A stretch of 38,970 bases of DNA from an uncultured Chlorobiales bacterium (GCA_938003965.1 CALKXI010000122.1:1-38970), one strand, 5' to 3'. Positions 1 to 8,682 are shown, counted from the stretch's first letter. Notes: generated from the letters alone by a model not told the origin. Program-made: numbers and translations.

Positions 1-98
1 TCGCGCAAGCCGCGCTTGTTGAGCGGTCGCTCAAAGTCTGTAAGGTCGGGATAGTCCCAACTAGATTTGGCGTGTCGAATGAGATAAAGCGATTTCAC
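1..98 (-). CDS. SixA-like phosphohistidine phosphatase (N-terminal part, cut by window edge)
   Basis: Reading the minus strand from a GTG at 98-96 gives an open frame that leaves the window at base 1. The first residues read [19 protein letters not shown], with the LIRHAKS signature of the histidine phosphatase superfamily, where the RH pair contains the phosphorylated histidine. The K-S-S-W continuation is typical of SixA-like phosphohistidine phosphatases. An in-frame stop lies 16 bases upstream (116-114), so GTG is the only reasonable start. It follows the sugar isomerase gene on the same strand by 15 bases and may be co-transcribed. The substrate cannot be told from 32 residues. Confidence 0.75.
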   Translation of the reverse strand, partial: MKSLYLIRHAKSSWDYPDLTDFERPLNKRGLR

Positions 99-113
99 AA
101 TTCTTTGTTGAGA

Positions 114-1172
114 TTATCCTTTGAAATTAGAAAGCGATTCCTTCAAAAAGTCAATAGCCTTGACGGGCGTGGCATCGACGCCGTTCAAAATGGAAAGGTA
201 GTAACTCACCCAATCCCCAAGTAAAATCAAGGAGAAAAGCCGTGTCAGGAGCGACTTGCCTTCGCTCTCAACATCAATCACATCGGAAGCATATTTCTTG
301 ATGATGGATTTTGTAACGCTCATTCTGAACGCCGTGCGCGGGTGGTCGCTCTTGTCGTGAAGCATTATCACCGTCGTTTTTTTGAGCAGGTCTTTATACT
401 GATTCCAGCCAACAAGTTCGTTATGATTGAGTTCGGGAAAGACATTGGAATACGCAAGCATTTTGGCGTTCTCGCAAATTTGTCCTTTCCAACGCACCCC
501 GACGGCACTGGTGAAATCGTCGCTGGTGTAGATGATGGGCAATTTGCCGTAGCACTTTTTAGCAAGTTGAACCGCAAAATTTTGCTTGTCTTTGAAATTG
601 GCGTAAGCAAGTGACTTTTCTTTCAAGTAGCGAGCCGTTTCGGCAATTTCCTTGTCTTTGTTCTCGATAAAGCCAAATTTGGCGAGGGTTTGTAGCATGG
701 GCACAAGCGAGTAGCCGATTGCCGTGCGTGGCGGCGCGCCTGTCGGAATTTTAACGGTGTAGTGTTTATGCTTCAAGGCAAGTGCTTCAACCTCTCCGCC
801 TGATGTGATGCAAAAAACTTGCGCCTTTCGCTTAATGGCATCGTGATAGGCAGAAAGCGTTTCTTCGGTGTTGCCCGAATACGACGAGACAACCACAAGC
901 GTGGATTCATTCACAAATGCAGGCAAGGTGTAATTGCGATTAATGAGAATCGGGACAGAACACTCGCCTGAAACGTAGGCGCGCACCAAATCGCCGCCGA
1001 TTGCCGAGCCGCCAAGCCCTGTAACAACAATGCTTCTGACCTTGCTCCTTGAAATTTTACTCTTCTCGTTGAGAAGTGAAAACTCGGTCTCAAATTGCTG
1101 ATAAAGGTTTTGAATGCGCAAGTTCATTTGCGACTTATCGACAGCACGAATAGTTTTTTCGGATATGGACAT
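114..1172 (-). CDS. Bifunctional phosphoglucose/phosphomannose isomerase
   Basis: This 352-residue protein belongs to the SIS-domain family that interconverts glucose-6-phosphate or mannose-6-phosphate with fructose-6-phosphate in the cytoplasm. The first SIS domain carries GLGGSAIGG at about 52-60 and the sugar-phosphate loop SSYSGNTEE at about 96-104. The stretch around 228-256 contains the ENAKM and ELNHNELVGW motifs, with Glu234 and His250 matching the acid and base residues of the archaeal-type dual-specificity enzymes. Length is normal for the family, which is much shorter than classical Pgi. The ATG at 1172 follows 150 bases of non-coding sequence that contains a TAnnTTTG-like box on the minus strand (1249-1256). 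It would feed glycolysis and supply mannose-6-phosphate for cell-surface sugars. Confidence 0.9.
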   Translation of the reverse strand: MSISEKTIRAVDKSQMNLRIQNLYQQFETEFSLLNEKSKISRSKVRSIVVTGLGGSAIGGDLVRAYVSGECSVPILINRNYTLPAFVNESTLVVVSSYSGNTEETLSAYHDAIKRKAQVFCITSGGEVEALALKHKHYTVKIPTGAPPRTAIGYSLVPMLQTLAKFGFIENKDKEIAETARYLKEKSLAYANFKDKQNFAVQLAKKCYGKLPIIYTSDDFTSAVGVRWKGQICENAKMLAYSNVFPELNHNELVGWNQYKDLLKKTTVIMLHDKSDHPRTAFRMSVTKSIIKKYASDVIDVESEGKSLLTRLFSLILLGDWVSYYLSILNGVDATPVKAIDFLKESLSNFKG

Positions 1173-1248
1173 GATTTTGAATGAAATCGGATTAACTGAA
1201 AAAGTGAGTCTTCAAAAAGCGGTGATGCGAAGGTGGCAATGTTGCGCA

Positions 1249-1256
1249 CAAAGATA
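1249..1256 (-). promoter_or_regulatory. Candidate -7 promoter box (TATCTTTG) for the sugar isomerase
   Basis: On the minus strand these bases read TATCTTTG, which fits the Bacteroidota -7 consensus TAnnTTTG. It lies 76 bases before the isomerase ATG. No clear TTG sits at the expected -33 distance, so only half of the promoter is supported. Confidence 0.3.
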
Positions 1257-1322
1257 AGGCTTTTTGTGAATTGAAAAACAGACTTGCGTGTTTATGACAC
1301 ACAAATCATAACGCAACGATTT

Positions 1323-1625
1323 ATGACGCACATTTATCCACAAGACGCAGAGAAAAAATTAAACGAGGCAGATGTCGTTTTTCTTGATGTTCGCACGAGA
1401 GGCGAATATGCACATCGCCGAATTGCAAAAGCCATCAACATTCCGCTCGATGAACTTTTGCTTCGCCATAGCGAATTAGACCCCGAAAAAGAAATCATCG
1501 TGCTATGCGAACACGGGATTCGCAGTCAAAGCGCGTCAGGCTTGCTCATTCAATTAGGCTTTATGAATGTAGTGAATATGGTGGGCGGCATGTCGCGTTG
1601 GACGGGCGAAACCGTGTCAGGTTAG
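1323..1625 (+). CDS. Single-domain rhodanese-like sulfurtransferase
   Basis: This 100-residue cytoplasmic protein is a single rhodanese domain. It has the LDVRTRGEYAHRRI motif at about 21-34 and the active-site loop LCEHGIRSQS at about 61-70, so the persulfide-forming cysteine (Cys62) is present. The loop CEHGIRS fits GlpE/PspE-type sulfurtransferases. The frame is open further upstream to a TTG at 1284, but the ATG at 1323 gives a protein beginning just before the first strand of the domain and is preferred. The gene converges on the LolD-like gene, and the two stop codons share bases 1622-1625. The sulfur donor and acceptor are not known. Confidence 0.85.
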   Translation: MTHIYPQDAEKKLNEADVVFLDVRTRGEYAHRRIAKAINIPLDELLLRHSELDPEKEIIVLCEHGIRSQSASGLLIQLGFMNVVNMVGGMSRWTGETVSG

Positions 1626-2314
1626 CGAACTTGTTGGAGGACACCATCGCGCATTTCAAACGTCCGCGCTGAAAGTTCCGCATACCGATTGTTATGCGTT
1701 ACAATCACAAACGATGTGTTTTGCTTTTGAGAAAGTTCGGCAATGAGTTCGTAGAGTTTATCGCTGTTTTTGGAATCCAAATTTCCTGACGGTTCATCGG
1801 CGAAAACGACATCGGGCGAATTGACGAGCGCACGTGCGATTGCAACCCGTTGCGCTTCGCCGCCGCTTAGCTCCGAGGGCAAATGATTGAGCCGCTCCTT
1901 CAAGCCGACCGTAACAAGCAAGGCTTCGGCTTTCTCTTTGGCAAGCTTGAAGTTGCCCGTTAAGATGTAGTGCGGCATGGCGGCGTTTTCAAGTGCCGTG
2001 AAATCATCGAGCAAATGATGAAACTGAAACACAAATCCGATGCGCTGGTTACGAAACTTCGCAATTTCTTCTTGGTTTAAGTGAAATTTCTTGTTGGAAA
2101 AAATCACGGTTGATTTGAAGCGAAGTTCGCCGTCGTCGGCAGTGTCGAGCGTGCCGAGAATGTTGAGCAACGTGGTTTTCCCACTTCCTGACGCGCCGAC
2201 AATCGAGACAAGTTCGCGCTCCCCCACAGAAAGCGAAACGCCTTTGAGAATATCGATTCTCTCTCTGCCTTTGGGTGTGTAAGATTTATAGAGGTTCTGT
2301 GCTTGAAGAATCAT
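1622..2314 (-). CDS. lolD: LolD-type lipoprotein-releasing ABC transporter ATPase
   Basis: The 230-residue protein is an ABC ATPase of the LolD/MacB/FtsE class. Walker A is GASGSGKTT at about 40-48, the Q-loop is Gln97, the signature LSGGEAQRV starts at about 149, Walker B VVFADEP is at about 169-175, and the H-loop histidine is about 207. The sequence after the Q-loop, FHHLLDDFTALEN, resembles LolD, whose partner LolCE extracts lipoproteins from the inner membrane. No LolC/E permease is in the window, so a MacB-like role is possible. The ATG at 2314 is chosen because family homology begins there; ten upstream in-frame residues are basic and unlikely. It overlaps the end of the upstream permease gene by 29 bases, which suggests an operon. 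Confidence 0.85.
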   Translation of the reverse strand: MILQAQNLYKSYTPKGRERIDILKGVSLSVGERELVSIVGASGSGKTTLLNILGTLDTADDGELRFKSTVIFSNKKFHLNQEEIAKFRNQRIGFVFQFHHLLDDFTALENAAMPHYILTGNFKLAKEKAEALLVTVGLKERLNHLPSELSGGEAQRVAIARALVNSPDVVFADEPSGNLDSKNSDKLYELIAELSQKQNTSFVIVTHNNRYAELSARTFEMRDGVLQQVR

Positions 2315-3509
2315 CAATGTTTTTTTTCTGCGAGGCAATCGCAAGTTGTTTGTTCAAAATCTCAACGAGAAACGCCGAGAGCGGCACTGCCGAAAGCACG
2401 CCGAAAAAGCCGAAGAAATATCCGAAAAGAAAAATCGCTAAGAACAAGACAATCGGATTCAGTTTGACGCGCTCACCAATGATTTTCGGAACGAGAATGA
2501 AATTTTCAATCGCGTGAACAAGCGCGTAAATAATGAGAATCAGCACAATCGTCCGCCCAACTGCTTCGCCAAAGAGTGCCACAATTACGCTCAGCGTGAG
2601 CGCGATAATCCCGCCGATATACGGCACAAACGCCATTACGCCATAGACAATCCCAAGCAAAAGCGAGTAGCCTAACCCAATCAAAAAGAAAAGCGATGAA
2701 TAAATCGCAATCAAGATGAACATAATGATGACTTGCCCGCGCAAGTATTGGCGAAGAATCGCGCCCGCAAGCCCAAAGTATTCTGACGCCGTCGGGAAGT
2801 ATTCGCGCGGAATGAGGTTGAGAAGCGTTTGTTTAATGGTTGGAAAATCACTGAGGAAATAAAACACAAGCACAGGAATCAAGACGATATTGACAATGGC
2901 TGAAATGAGCGTCGGAACGCTTTGCGCGGCTTTGGAGAGAATATCTGTTAGAAGACTGCTCAGCCCATTGCCTTTGGCTTGAAAAAATGAAACGATTGAA
3001 CTGCGAAGAGCGGAAATATCGATGTCGTATTGCCGAACAATCGGTAGCTGCTCGAGGTTGTCGAAAATGCTGTCGAACTGTTCGGGCAAGTTGGCGAGCG
3101 CGTCGGCAAGCGATTGCGATTGCGCCGTGATGAGCGGAATGATTAAAAAGATTAAAAGAAAAATGCTCCCAACACCCAAAAGCGTAATCAGCACGGCGGA
3201 ATAGGAACGCTTCACCTTTTTTGAGACAAGCCATTCCATCAGCGGCTCAAAGAGAAAGGCTAAAATAAAGGCGATGATAAACGGCGCAAGCAAGCCTGAA
3301 AGCACGCTCAAAATCCAAATCACAATTAAAACTGTAGAAAGCCAAAAAAGTCGAACAACAAACGCATTTGAACGGAGCGGATAGCAAAGCGCGGCAATGA
3401 AAAGATAGATGATAAACGGGGAGAGCGACTCGCGCATCATGTAGCCTAAAATGAAAAACAAGACGGTCGCAAGTCCAATGATGAGGTATCTCGATGAACT
3501 ACTCTGCAT
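2286..3509 (-). CDS. AI-2E family (PerM-like) inner-membrane transporter
   Basis: This 407-residue protein is a multi-pass membrane protein of the PF01594 family. Two hydrophobic helices come early (about 8-50), followed by a central stretch of amphipathic sequence at about 130-215, then a dense block of hydrophobic helices to residue 390. The C-terminal half has the family pattern with glycine-rich segments such as VMAFVPYIGG. Members have been linked to autoinducer-2 export or to sodium/proton antiport, so the substrate is open. The ATG at 3509 overlaps the end of the upstream deacetylase gene by 11 bases, and the 3' end overlaps lolD. A longer in-frame start exists but would lie inside the deacetylase gene. 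Confidence 0.85.
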   Translation of the reverse strand: MQSSSSRYLIIGLATVLFFILGYMMRESLSPFIIYLFIAALCYPLRSNAFVVRLFWLSTVLIVIWILSVLSGLLAPFIIAFILAFLFEPLMEWLVSKKVKRSYSAVLITLLGVGSIFLLIFLIIPLITAQSQSLADALANLPEQFDSIFDNLEQLPIVRQYDIDISALRSSIVSFFQAKGNGLSSLLTDILSKAAQSVPTLISAIVNIVLIPVLVFYFLSDFPTIKQTLLNLIPREYFPTASEYFGLAGAILRQYLRGQVIIMFILIAIYSSLFFLIGLGYSLLLGIVYGVMAFVPYIGGIIALTLSVIVALFGEAVGRTIVLILIIYALVHAIENFILVPKIIGERVKLNPIVLFLAIFLFGYFFGFFGVLSAVPLSAFLVEILNKQLAIASQKKNIDDSSSTEPL

Positions 3510-4221
3510 GGTGAATAGGGCGATAGCCTTTGAGTTTGTGCATGAAAATGGTTGCACCAGAACAGGCGTTGATGGTGCGTAGACGCAAGAGTTCGAGCGG
3601 GGCATTACGAAGTTTGGCGCGAATCGAGTTCAGCGAGTCAAACCGATAAACGGCTTTGCTACGCTTGACAAACCCGTCGGGCGAAGGTTTTTTAATCGAA
3701 ATGGCTTCCTGAAATCCCGCCTCTTTACATGCGTCAAGAACCCGTGCGTTGAAATTGCCGAATGGAAACGAAATGCTTGTAACTGCCTTGCCGAGCAAAT
3801 CTTCCAAGAACTTTTTTGAATCGAGAAGTTCAGCGCGAAGCAGAGAAGGCGATAGCGTGGTGAGCGCAAGGTGCGATTTCGTGTGGCTTCCGATGTTCCA
3901 ACCCGCGTCGGAAAGGGTTTTGACTTGTTCGCGCGAAAGGTGCTTGAAAGTGCCGAAGAAGGTGAAATCCCACGAATTAAATTTTCCCAAAACCCCTGTA
4001 ATGATGAAGAGATTTGCCGTAAAGCCAAATTCGGAAAGAATCGGAAAGGCGTTGGTAAAGGTATCCTCGTAGCCGTCGTCGAAGCAAAAGTTGGGGCGTT
4101 GGTCGGAGGGGAGCGAGTGAATCAAGGCAACATCGTTTCGGAAGTCGCGAAGGGTGCGCGTCGTGATTCCGAAGTCAATGCGGTCAGTGATTTTATGATA
4201 CGAAAGCAAGTTTGCGCTCAT
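3499..4221 (-). CDS. Polysaccharide deacetylase (NodB-homology, CE4 family)
   Basis: The 240-residue protein has the metal-dependent NodB deacetylase motifs. Motif 1 is FDDGYED at about 47-53, with the catalytic and metal-binding aspartates. Motif 2 is SHTKSH at about 112-117, giving the two metal-binding histidines spaced H-x3-H. Motif 3 contains SFPFGNFN near residue 157. There is no signal peptide after the chosen ATG at 4221, so it is either cytoplasmic or the true start differs; an ATG eight codons upstream adds a short hydrophobic run. Likely substrates are N-acetyl sugars of an envelope polysaccharide. It is the first gene of the minus-strand run that continues into the PerM-like and LolD-like genes. 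Confidence 0.85.
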   Translation of the reverse strand: MSANLLSYHKITDRIDFGITTRTLRDFRNDVALIHSLPSDQRPNFCFDDGYEDTFTNAFPILSEFGFTANLFIITGVLGKFNSWDFTFFGTFKHLSREQVKTLSDAGWNIGSHTKSHLALTTLSPSLLRAELLDSKKFLEDLLGKAVTSISFPFGNFNARVLDACKEAGFQEAISIKKPSPDGFVKRSKAVYRFDSLNSIRAKLRNAPLELLRLRTINACSGATIFMHKLKGYRPIHHAE

Positions 4222-4412
4222 AGCGAGTATGATTAAACCGCGCAATATAACGCATCTGACTTAATCTGTTCAGTGAGGTCTATTTTGAGAATTGGTTTGA
4301 AGAGAAGATGCTAACGCGCGAGAAAAGTCGCCAAAAAGTTGGGAAACATTTTTGTAAATTTGTGCCCGTCTTTCAAACATCATTTTCAATAGCCTTCCAA
4401 GAAGTTCTGCAA

Positions 4413-4937
4413 ATGGAGACCGTTTCATTCATTTTATTTTCGTTTTTAGGCGCGTTAGTGATGGTGGGGTCAATCGGCACGGTTTGGTCGAGAAATCCTG
4501 TAACCAGTGCGCTGTTTTTAGTGCTAAATTTTTTCGCGCTTGGCGGCATTTACTTGTTGCTTGAAGCGCAGTTCATTGCTGTGGTTCAAGTGATTGTGTA
4601 TGCGGGCGCGATTATGGTGCTCTTTCTCTTCACAATTATGTTGCTCAACTTGGACGATGAGCAGGCACTTAAAGAAAAATTTGATTTACAAAAAGGCTTC
4701 GGCATTTTGCTCGGCGGTGTTTTGCTGGTAGAAGTGCTCTACATTCTCGGTTTGAAAATCAATCTGCCTCAAAAGTCCACGACGCTCACGCCTGTTGAAA
4801 TCGGAGAAGCCAAAAATATCGGACGCGAGTTGATTACGAACTTTCTCTTTCCGTTTGAAATCGTTTCCATCTTGCTGCTACTCGCTATTATTGGTGCGAT
4901 TGTTTTAGCCAAGAAAAACTTCAGCCCGAACACATAA
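4413..4937 (+). CDS. nuoJ: NADH-quinone oxidoreductase subunit J
   Basis: This 174-residue membrane protein matches NuoJ (ND6 homologue) of respiratory complex I. It has five hydrophobic helices. The conserved third helix reads QVIVYAGAIMVLFLFTIMLL, containing the VYAGAIMVLFLF signature of the subunit, which moves in redox-coupled proton pumping. The ATG at 4413 starts the first helix; the frame is open upstream but encodes a basic non-helical stretch. No other nuo gene is nearby: the upstream gene is divergent and the downstream gene is a lipoprotein 19 bases away. Its partners must lie elsewhere in the genome. A TAAATTTG box at 4355-4362 may be its -7 element. Confidence 0.92.
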   Translation: METVSFILFSFLGALVMVGSIGTVWSRNPVTSALFLVLNFFALGGIYLLLEAQFIAVVQVIVYAGAIMVLFLFTIMLLNLDDEQALKEKFDLQKGFGILLGGVLLVEVLYILGLKINLPQKSTTLTPVEIGEAKNIGRELITNFLFPFEIVSILLLLAIIGAIVLAKKNFSPNT

Positions 4938-4956
4938 CAACAAAACTCACGGTGAA

Positions 4957-5988
4957 ATGACTGCGCACATAAGAACTTTGATAGGCGTCGTTTTAATATC
5001 TGTTATTGCAATAAATTGTTCCTCTAAAAAAACAGACGGAGATAAGCAAAGCGAGAAGTTCAAATCGGGGTTGGTGTTTGATATAGGTGGTCGGGGCGAT
5101 AAATCCTTCAACGATGCGGCATTTCGCGGCGTAGAAATGGCAAAAGAGAAGTTTGGGATTGGTTATGAATACATTGAACCCGGAGAAGGTGCCGACCGCG
5201 AAGCCGCCCTGCGGCAACTTTCCTCACAAAGCGACATTGCCGTCATCATCGGTGCAGGGTTCATTTTCACGGACGACATCACAGCGGTTGCAAAAGAATT
5301 TCCCAACAAAAAATATGTGTGCATCGACTATTCGGTCGACACAAGCAAGCCGATTCCTGAAAATCTTGCCGCCATAACCTTTCGCGAAGAAGAAGGCTCA
5401 TTTCTTGTGGGTGCGCTTGCGGCAATGGTCAGTAAGACGGGCGTGATTGGCTTTGTTGGCGGAATGGATTCGCCACTGATTCGCAAGTTTCAAAAAGGCT
5501 ATGAAAACGGTGCAAAGTATGTGCGCCCTGATATTAAAGTGCTCACGGGTTATGCAGGCTTGACAGGTGAAGGCTTTAAGAATCCAGCAAAGGGAAAAGA
5601 ACTGGCACTTTCGCAATACAACCAAAATGCCGATGTGATTTATCATGCTTCGGGAATTACAGGGTTAGGAGTTTTTGAAGCGGCGCGAGAGAAAGGGCGT
5701 CTTGTGATTGGCGTAGATATGAATCAAGAAAATGAAGCAAAGTTGCCTGACGGCAGAACGCTCGTCTTGACCAGCATGGTCAAAGTTGTTGATGAAGTGG
5801 TGCTGAATGAAATTGCCAATGTGAAAAATGGCACATTCAAAGGCGGGCATAAAGCCTTGGGCTTGGCTGAAAAGGGCGTCGACTACATTTACAACGATGT
5901 GAATCGATATCTCATTTCTGACAGCGTCCGCACAGCAGTGGAAGAATTACGCCGTAAAATCGTGCAAGGTGAAATCAAGCCGATGTAA
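4957..5988 (+). CDS. BMP/PnrA-family substrate-binding lipoprotein
   Basis: The 343-residue protein is a periplasmic-binding protein of the BMP family (PF02608), whose members bind nucleosides for ABC import. A hydrophobic signal at 5-20 ends at a cysteine in VIAINCSS, which serves as a relaxed lipobox (Cys21). The mature part opens with the family motif DIGGRGDKSFNDAAFRG at about 42-58, where the aspartate and phenylalanine contact the nucleoside in known members. The rest shows two alternating alpha/beta lobes, with VIGFVGGMDSPLIRKFQKGY in the middle. It lies 19 bases after nuoJ but has no obvious functional link to it. No ATPase or permease gene for nucleoside import is in the window, so its transporter is elsewhere or absent. 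Confidence 0.88.
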   Translation: MTAHIRTLIGVVLISVIAINCSSKKTDGDKQSEKFKSGLVFDIGGRGDKSFNDAAFRGVEMAKEKFGIGYEYIEPGEGADREAALRQLSSQSDIAVIIGAGFIFTDDITAVAKEFPNKKYVCIDYSVDTSKPIPENLAAITFREEEGSFLVGALAAMVSKTGVIGFVGGMDSPLIRKFQKGYENGAKYVRPDIKVLTGYAGLTGEGFKNPAKGKELALSQYNQNADVIYHASGITGLGVFEAAREKGRLVIGVDMNQENEAKLPDGRTLVLTSMVKVVDEVVLNEIANVKNGTFKGGHKALGLAEKGVDYIYNDVNRYLISDSVRTAVEELRRKIVQGEIKPM

Positions 5989-6078
5989 AAGAAATTGTGT
6001 GAAACACGAGGCGTTCTTTATTTTGCAGTTCAAGGTGCTTAATCCACACATTCTGAAAACCTTTAACAACAACAATCA

Positions 6079-6654
6079 ATGGTCCGCAACATCATCCTGT
6101 TTTCACTACTTACACTGACCGCCATGGCTTGCAAGCCAAGTGAGCATCAAAAAAAACTCATTGACGACATTCAAAAATCGCTCGCAACGATGGAGCAAGA
6201 AGTGGCGAATTTTGAAGGCACGGCTGAATACCTCGCAAAAGAACAAGCAGAATTTGATGAAATTAACGCAAGGCTGAAAAAAGAGCGCAAAGGCAAGGTG
6301 GATTCCATCTACAACGCACTTACAAAAGAACATCGCAAAATTGTCGACGCGCACAACGAAAACTTAGAAAAGGCTAAAACGGCTATAGATGGCATGAGGT
6401 CCCTATTAGAGAAACTCAATCAGCCTCTAAATTTCACATACAGCACGGAATTGATAGATGAAGACTTTACGACCTACGATGTAATGTATGTTGAAGCCAA
6501 GCCGACGCTTGAAGCATCAATGGAAGAGCATGGGAGAATTGAGAAAGAATTGAAAGCAAGGTTAGAAGAAATCGAGAAGGAAAAAATGGCAATGGTATCG
6601 GCAAAAAATGAACCGCTCAAGTCGTCTACGAAGTCAAAGGCACAGAAAAAGTGA
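6079..6654 (+). CDS. Coiled-coil lipoprotein of unknown function
   Basis: I do not recognise the family. The 191-residue protein begins with a lipoprotein signal, FSLLTLTAMAC, with the cysteine at 18 in a fair lipobox. After that the sequence is very rich in Glu, Lys, Ala and Leu, with heptad-like runs at about 22-115 and again at 135-175, so two long helices or a coiled coil are expected. A short non-helical linker with Tyr, Thr and Asp lies near 118-138. The tail is lysine-rich. It probably sits in the periplasm anchored to a membrane. The gene is monocistronic in appearance, with 90 bases before it and 117 after it. Confidence 0.7.
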   Translation: MVRNIILFSLLTLTAMACKPSEHQKKLIDDIQKSLATMEQEVANFEGTAEYLAKEQAEFDEINARLKKERKGKVDSIYNALTKEHRKIVDAHNENLEKAKTAIDGMRSLLEKLNQPLNFTYSTELIDEDFTTYDVMYVEAKPTLEASMEEHGRIEKELKARLEEIEKEKMAMVSAKNEPLKSSTKSKAQKK

Positions 6655-6771
6655 TGGAAAAATAAGCCTGTTTTGATGAACAGAACTGTGCTGAAAGACA
6701 CATAGAGAACATTGATAGCAGGTGTAACTTGCACTTGCTATGAACCCCGTCTGAATTGAGGAGAATGAACT

Positions 6772-7758
6772 ATGGACGTTTTAGTAACAGGCGCGACAGG
6801 GTTTATTGGCTCAAACCTGGCGCGTCGACTGGTCGAGTTGGGCTATCCTGTGCGCATCTTAATGCGCAAGACGTCGAGTCGCCGCGCCATCAGCGACTTC
6901 GAATCGCGCGTGAAAATCGTCTACGGCGATATTACCGACAAGGCATCGCTTGATGAAGCGACCAAAGGCGTCTCTCACATTTATCACTGTGCGGGAAAAG
7001 CCTACATTGGCTCGGGAAAACGCGAGCAACTTTATAACATCAACGTGGCAGGGACGCGCAACTTGCTCGATGCCGCACTGAAAAATAGTGTCTCGCGCGT
7101 TGTCTATACAAGTTCCGTTTCTGCAATCGGAATTACAGGAACGAAAGAGCCTGCCAACGAATTGCAAGAGTGGAATTTGGGCGACCTCAAAGTCGATTAT
7201 TACACTTCCAAGCACCTCGCTGAATTGGAAGTTGCCGAAGCAGTTAAGAAAGGGCTTGATTGCGTGATTGTCAATCCAAGTTATGTTTTTGGCGCGGGCG
7301 ACATCAACTTTAACGCGGGCATGCTCATTCGCGATTTGTATTTGCGAAAAGTACCAGTCTATCCTTCGGGCGGTGTGAATGTGTCAGATATTGAAGATGT
7401 GGTCGACGGGCACATTGCGGCAATGGAAAAAGGCAGAACAGGTGAGCGGTATATTCTGGGTGGCAAAAATCTCTCCTACAAAGAACTCTTTGACATCATT
7501 TGCGAAATTGTTGGCGCGCCGAAAGTCTTTGTTCCAATTACTGAAAGCATTGTCAAAATTTTCGTAGCGCTGACCGAAAACGCGCGTAAAATTAGACGAA
7601 TAACGGCACTTGCCAATCGCGAAATTCTTCTGAGTGCGACAAAGTATTTCTATTACACACCGCAAAAAGCCATTCAAGAACTTGGACTCAAAGTCAGGCA
7701 ACCTGAAGAAAGCATCGTTCATGCCTATGAATACTACAAGATGAATCACTTGCTTTGA
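6772..7758 (+). CDS. NAD(P)-dependent epimerase/dehydratase (extended SDR, HpnA-like)
   Basis: The 328-residue protein is an extended short-chain dehydrogenase. The Rossmann motif GATGFIG occupies 7-13 and the catalytic YxxxK is Tyr143-Lys147 (YYTSK), with the serine of YTSSVSAIG at about 114-116 completing the triad. The layout resembles dihydroflavonol-4-reductase-like and hopanoid-associated HpnA enzymes, which act on sugar or polyketide-like carbonyls; the substrate is unknown. This is one of the few genes here with a good Shine-Dalgarno sequence, GAGGAGA at 6758-6764, which supports the ATG at 6772. The DUF58 gene starts 3 bases after its stop, so the two are very likely co-translated. 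Confidence 0.87.
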   Translation: MDVLVTGATGFIGSNLARRLVELGYPVRILMRKTSSRRAISDFESRVKIVYGDITDKASLDEATKGVSHIYHCAGKAYIGSGKREQLYNINVAGTRNLLDAALKNSVSRVVYTSSVSAIGITGTKEPANELQEWNLGDLKVDYYTSKHLAELEVAEAVKKGLDCVIVNPSYVFGAGDINFNAGMLIRDLYLRKVPVYPSGGVNVSDIEDVVDGHIAAMEKGRTGERYILGGKNLSYKELFDIICEIVGAPKVFVPITESIVKIFVALTENARKIRRITALANREILLSATKYFYYTPQKAIQELGLKVRQPEESIVHAYEYYKMNHLL

Positions 7759-7761
7759 GAG

Positions 7762-8682
7762 ATGTCCGAAGACTACCGCAAATACCTAAACCCGCAGACG
7801 GTTTCTACGTTCAAATCCATTGAACTCAAAGCAAAATCAATTGTAGAAGGATTCATCACAGGATTGCACAAAAGCCCGTATCACGGCTTTAGCGTTGAAT
7901 TTGCCGAGCATCGGCAATATACTTTCGGTGACGAAGTCCGTCATGTCGATTGGCGAGTGTATGCGCGAACAGGAAAGTATTATGTGAAGCAGTATGAAGA
8001 AGAAACAAACTTGCGCACCTACATTTTGCTGGACACGTCAAGTTCAATGCGCTTTTCGTCTGACAAAAAATTTCTGCCCAAAATTGAGTATGCCGCCTAC
8101 CTTTCCGCTGCGCTGACGATGCTCATGATTCAACAGCGCGATGCGGTCAGTCTTGTAACTTACAGCGATAAACTTCATCAATTTTTCCCGCCGAGCGTCA
8201 GACCGTCGCACCAAACGTTAATCCTTAAAACGCTCGACCAGGTAAGCAAACTGGTTGCGCAATCTCGAGGTGAAAGAACAAGCACAGCCAATGCACTTGC
8301 TGAGTTTGCTAAACGTTTGGACAAGCGCAGTCTTATCGTCATTATCAGCGACTTTTGGGACGAGGTTGATAAAACGGTCGCCGCGCTCAAACACTTTCGT
8401 CATCGCCAAAGCGAAGTTATCGCCTTTCACTTGCTTGATAAAGTAGAGCAAGATTTTGAAATCGGGGGCGACGCTGAACTGTTTGATTTAGAAACAGGAG
8501 AGGTGATAACAACTTCGCCGAAGCAGATTCACACTGCATACATTAGGGCGTTTGAAGCGCACACGGGAAAATTGCGGCGCGACCTGACCGATAATGGGAT
8601 AGACTACGTGCTCTTCAACACGGCACAACCCTTCGACCTTTCTTTGCTGGCTTACCTGCGTAAGCGTGGAGAAATGATGTAA
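7762..8682 (+). CDS. DUF58 domain protein (VWA-like)
   Basis: The 306-residue protein has the DUF58 hallmark GDEVRHVDWRVYARTGKYYV at about 56-75, followed by a von Willebrand A-like core with a MIDAS-like LLDTSSSMRF at about 91-100 and a second strand ending in LIVIISDFWDE. DUF58 proteins usually pair with MoxR-type AAA ATPases and act in assembling or activating metal-containing or envelope complexes. No moxR gene is in this window, which is unusual; instead the partner is the epimerase gene that ends 3 bases earlier. No transmembrane segment is seen, so it is probably cytoplasmic. Confidence 0.87.
   Translation: MSEDYRKYLNPQTVSTFKSIELKAKSIVEGFITGLHKSPYHGFSVEFAEHRQYTFGDEVRHVDWRVYARTGKYYVKQYEEETNLRTYILLDTSSSMRFSSDKKFLPKIEYAAYLSAALTMLMIQQRDAVSLVTYSDKLHQFFPPSVRPSHQTLILKTLDQVSKLVAQSRGERTSTANALAEFAKRLDKRSLIVIISDFWDEVDKTVAALKHFRHRQSEVIAFHLLDKVEQDFEIGGDAELFDLETGEVITTSPKQIHTAYIRAFEAHTGKLRRDLTDNGIDYVLFNTAQPFDLSLLAYLRKRGEMM

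Noticed and set aside
4222-4412. Extension of nuoJ to an upstream ATG at 4308
   Set aside because: The extra residues are basic and non-hydrophobic and do not match NuoJ, whose first helix starts at the ATG at 4413.
5398-5850. Minus-strand open frames inside the BMP lipoprotein gene
   Set aside because: They lie opposite a well-conserved coding sequence and have no recognisable motif.
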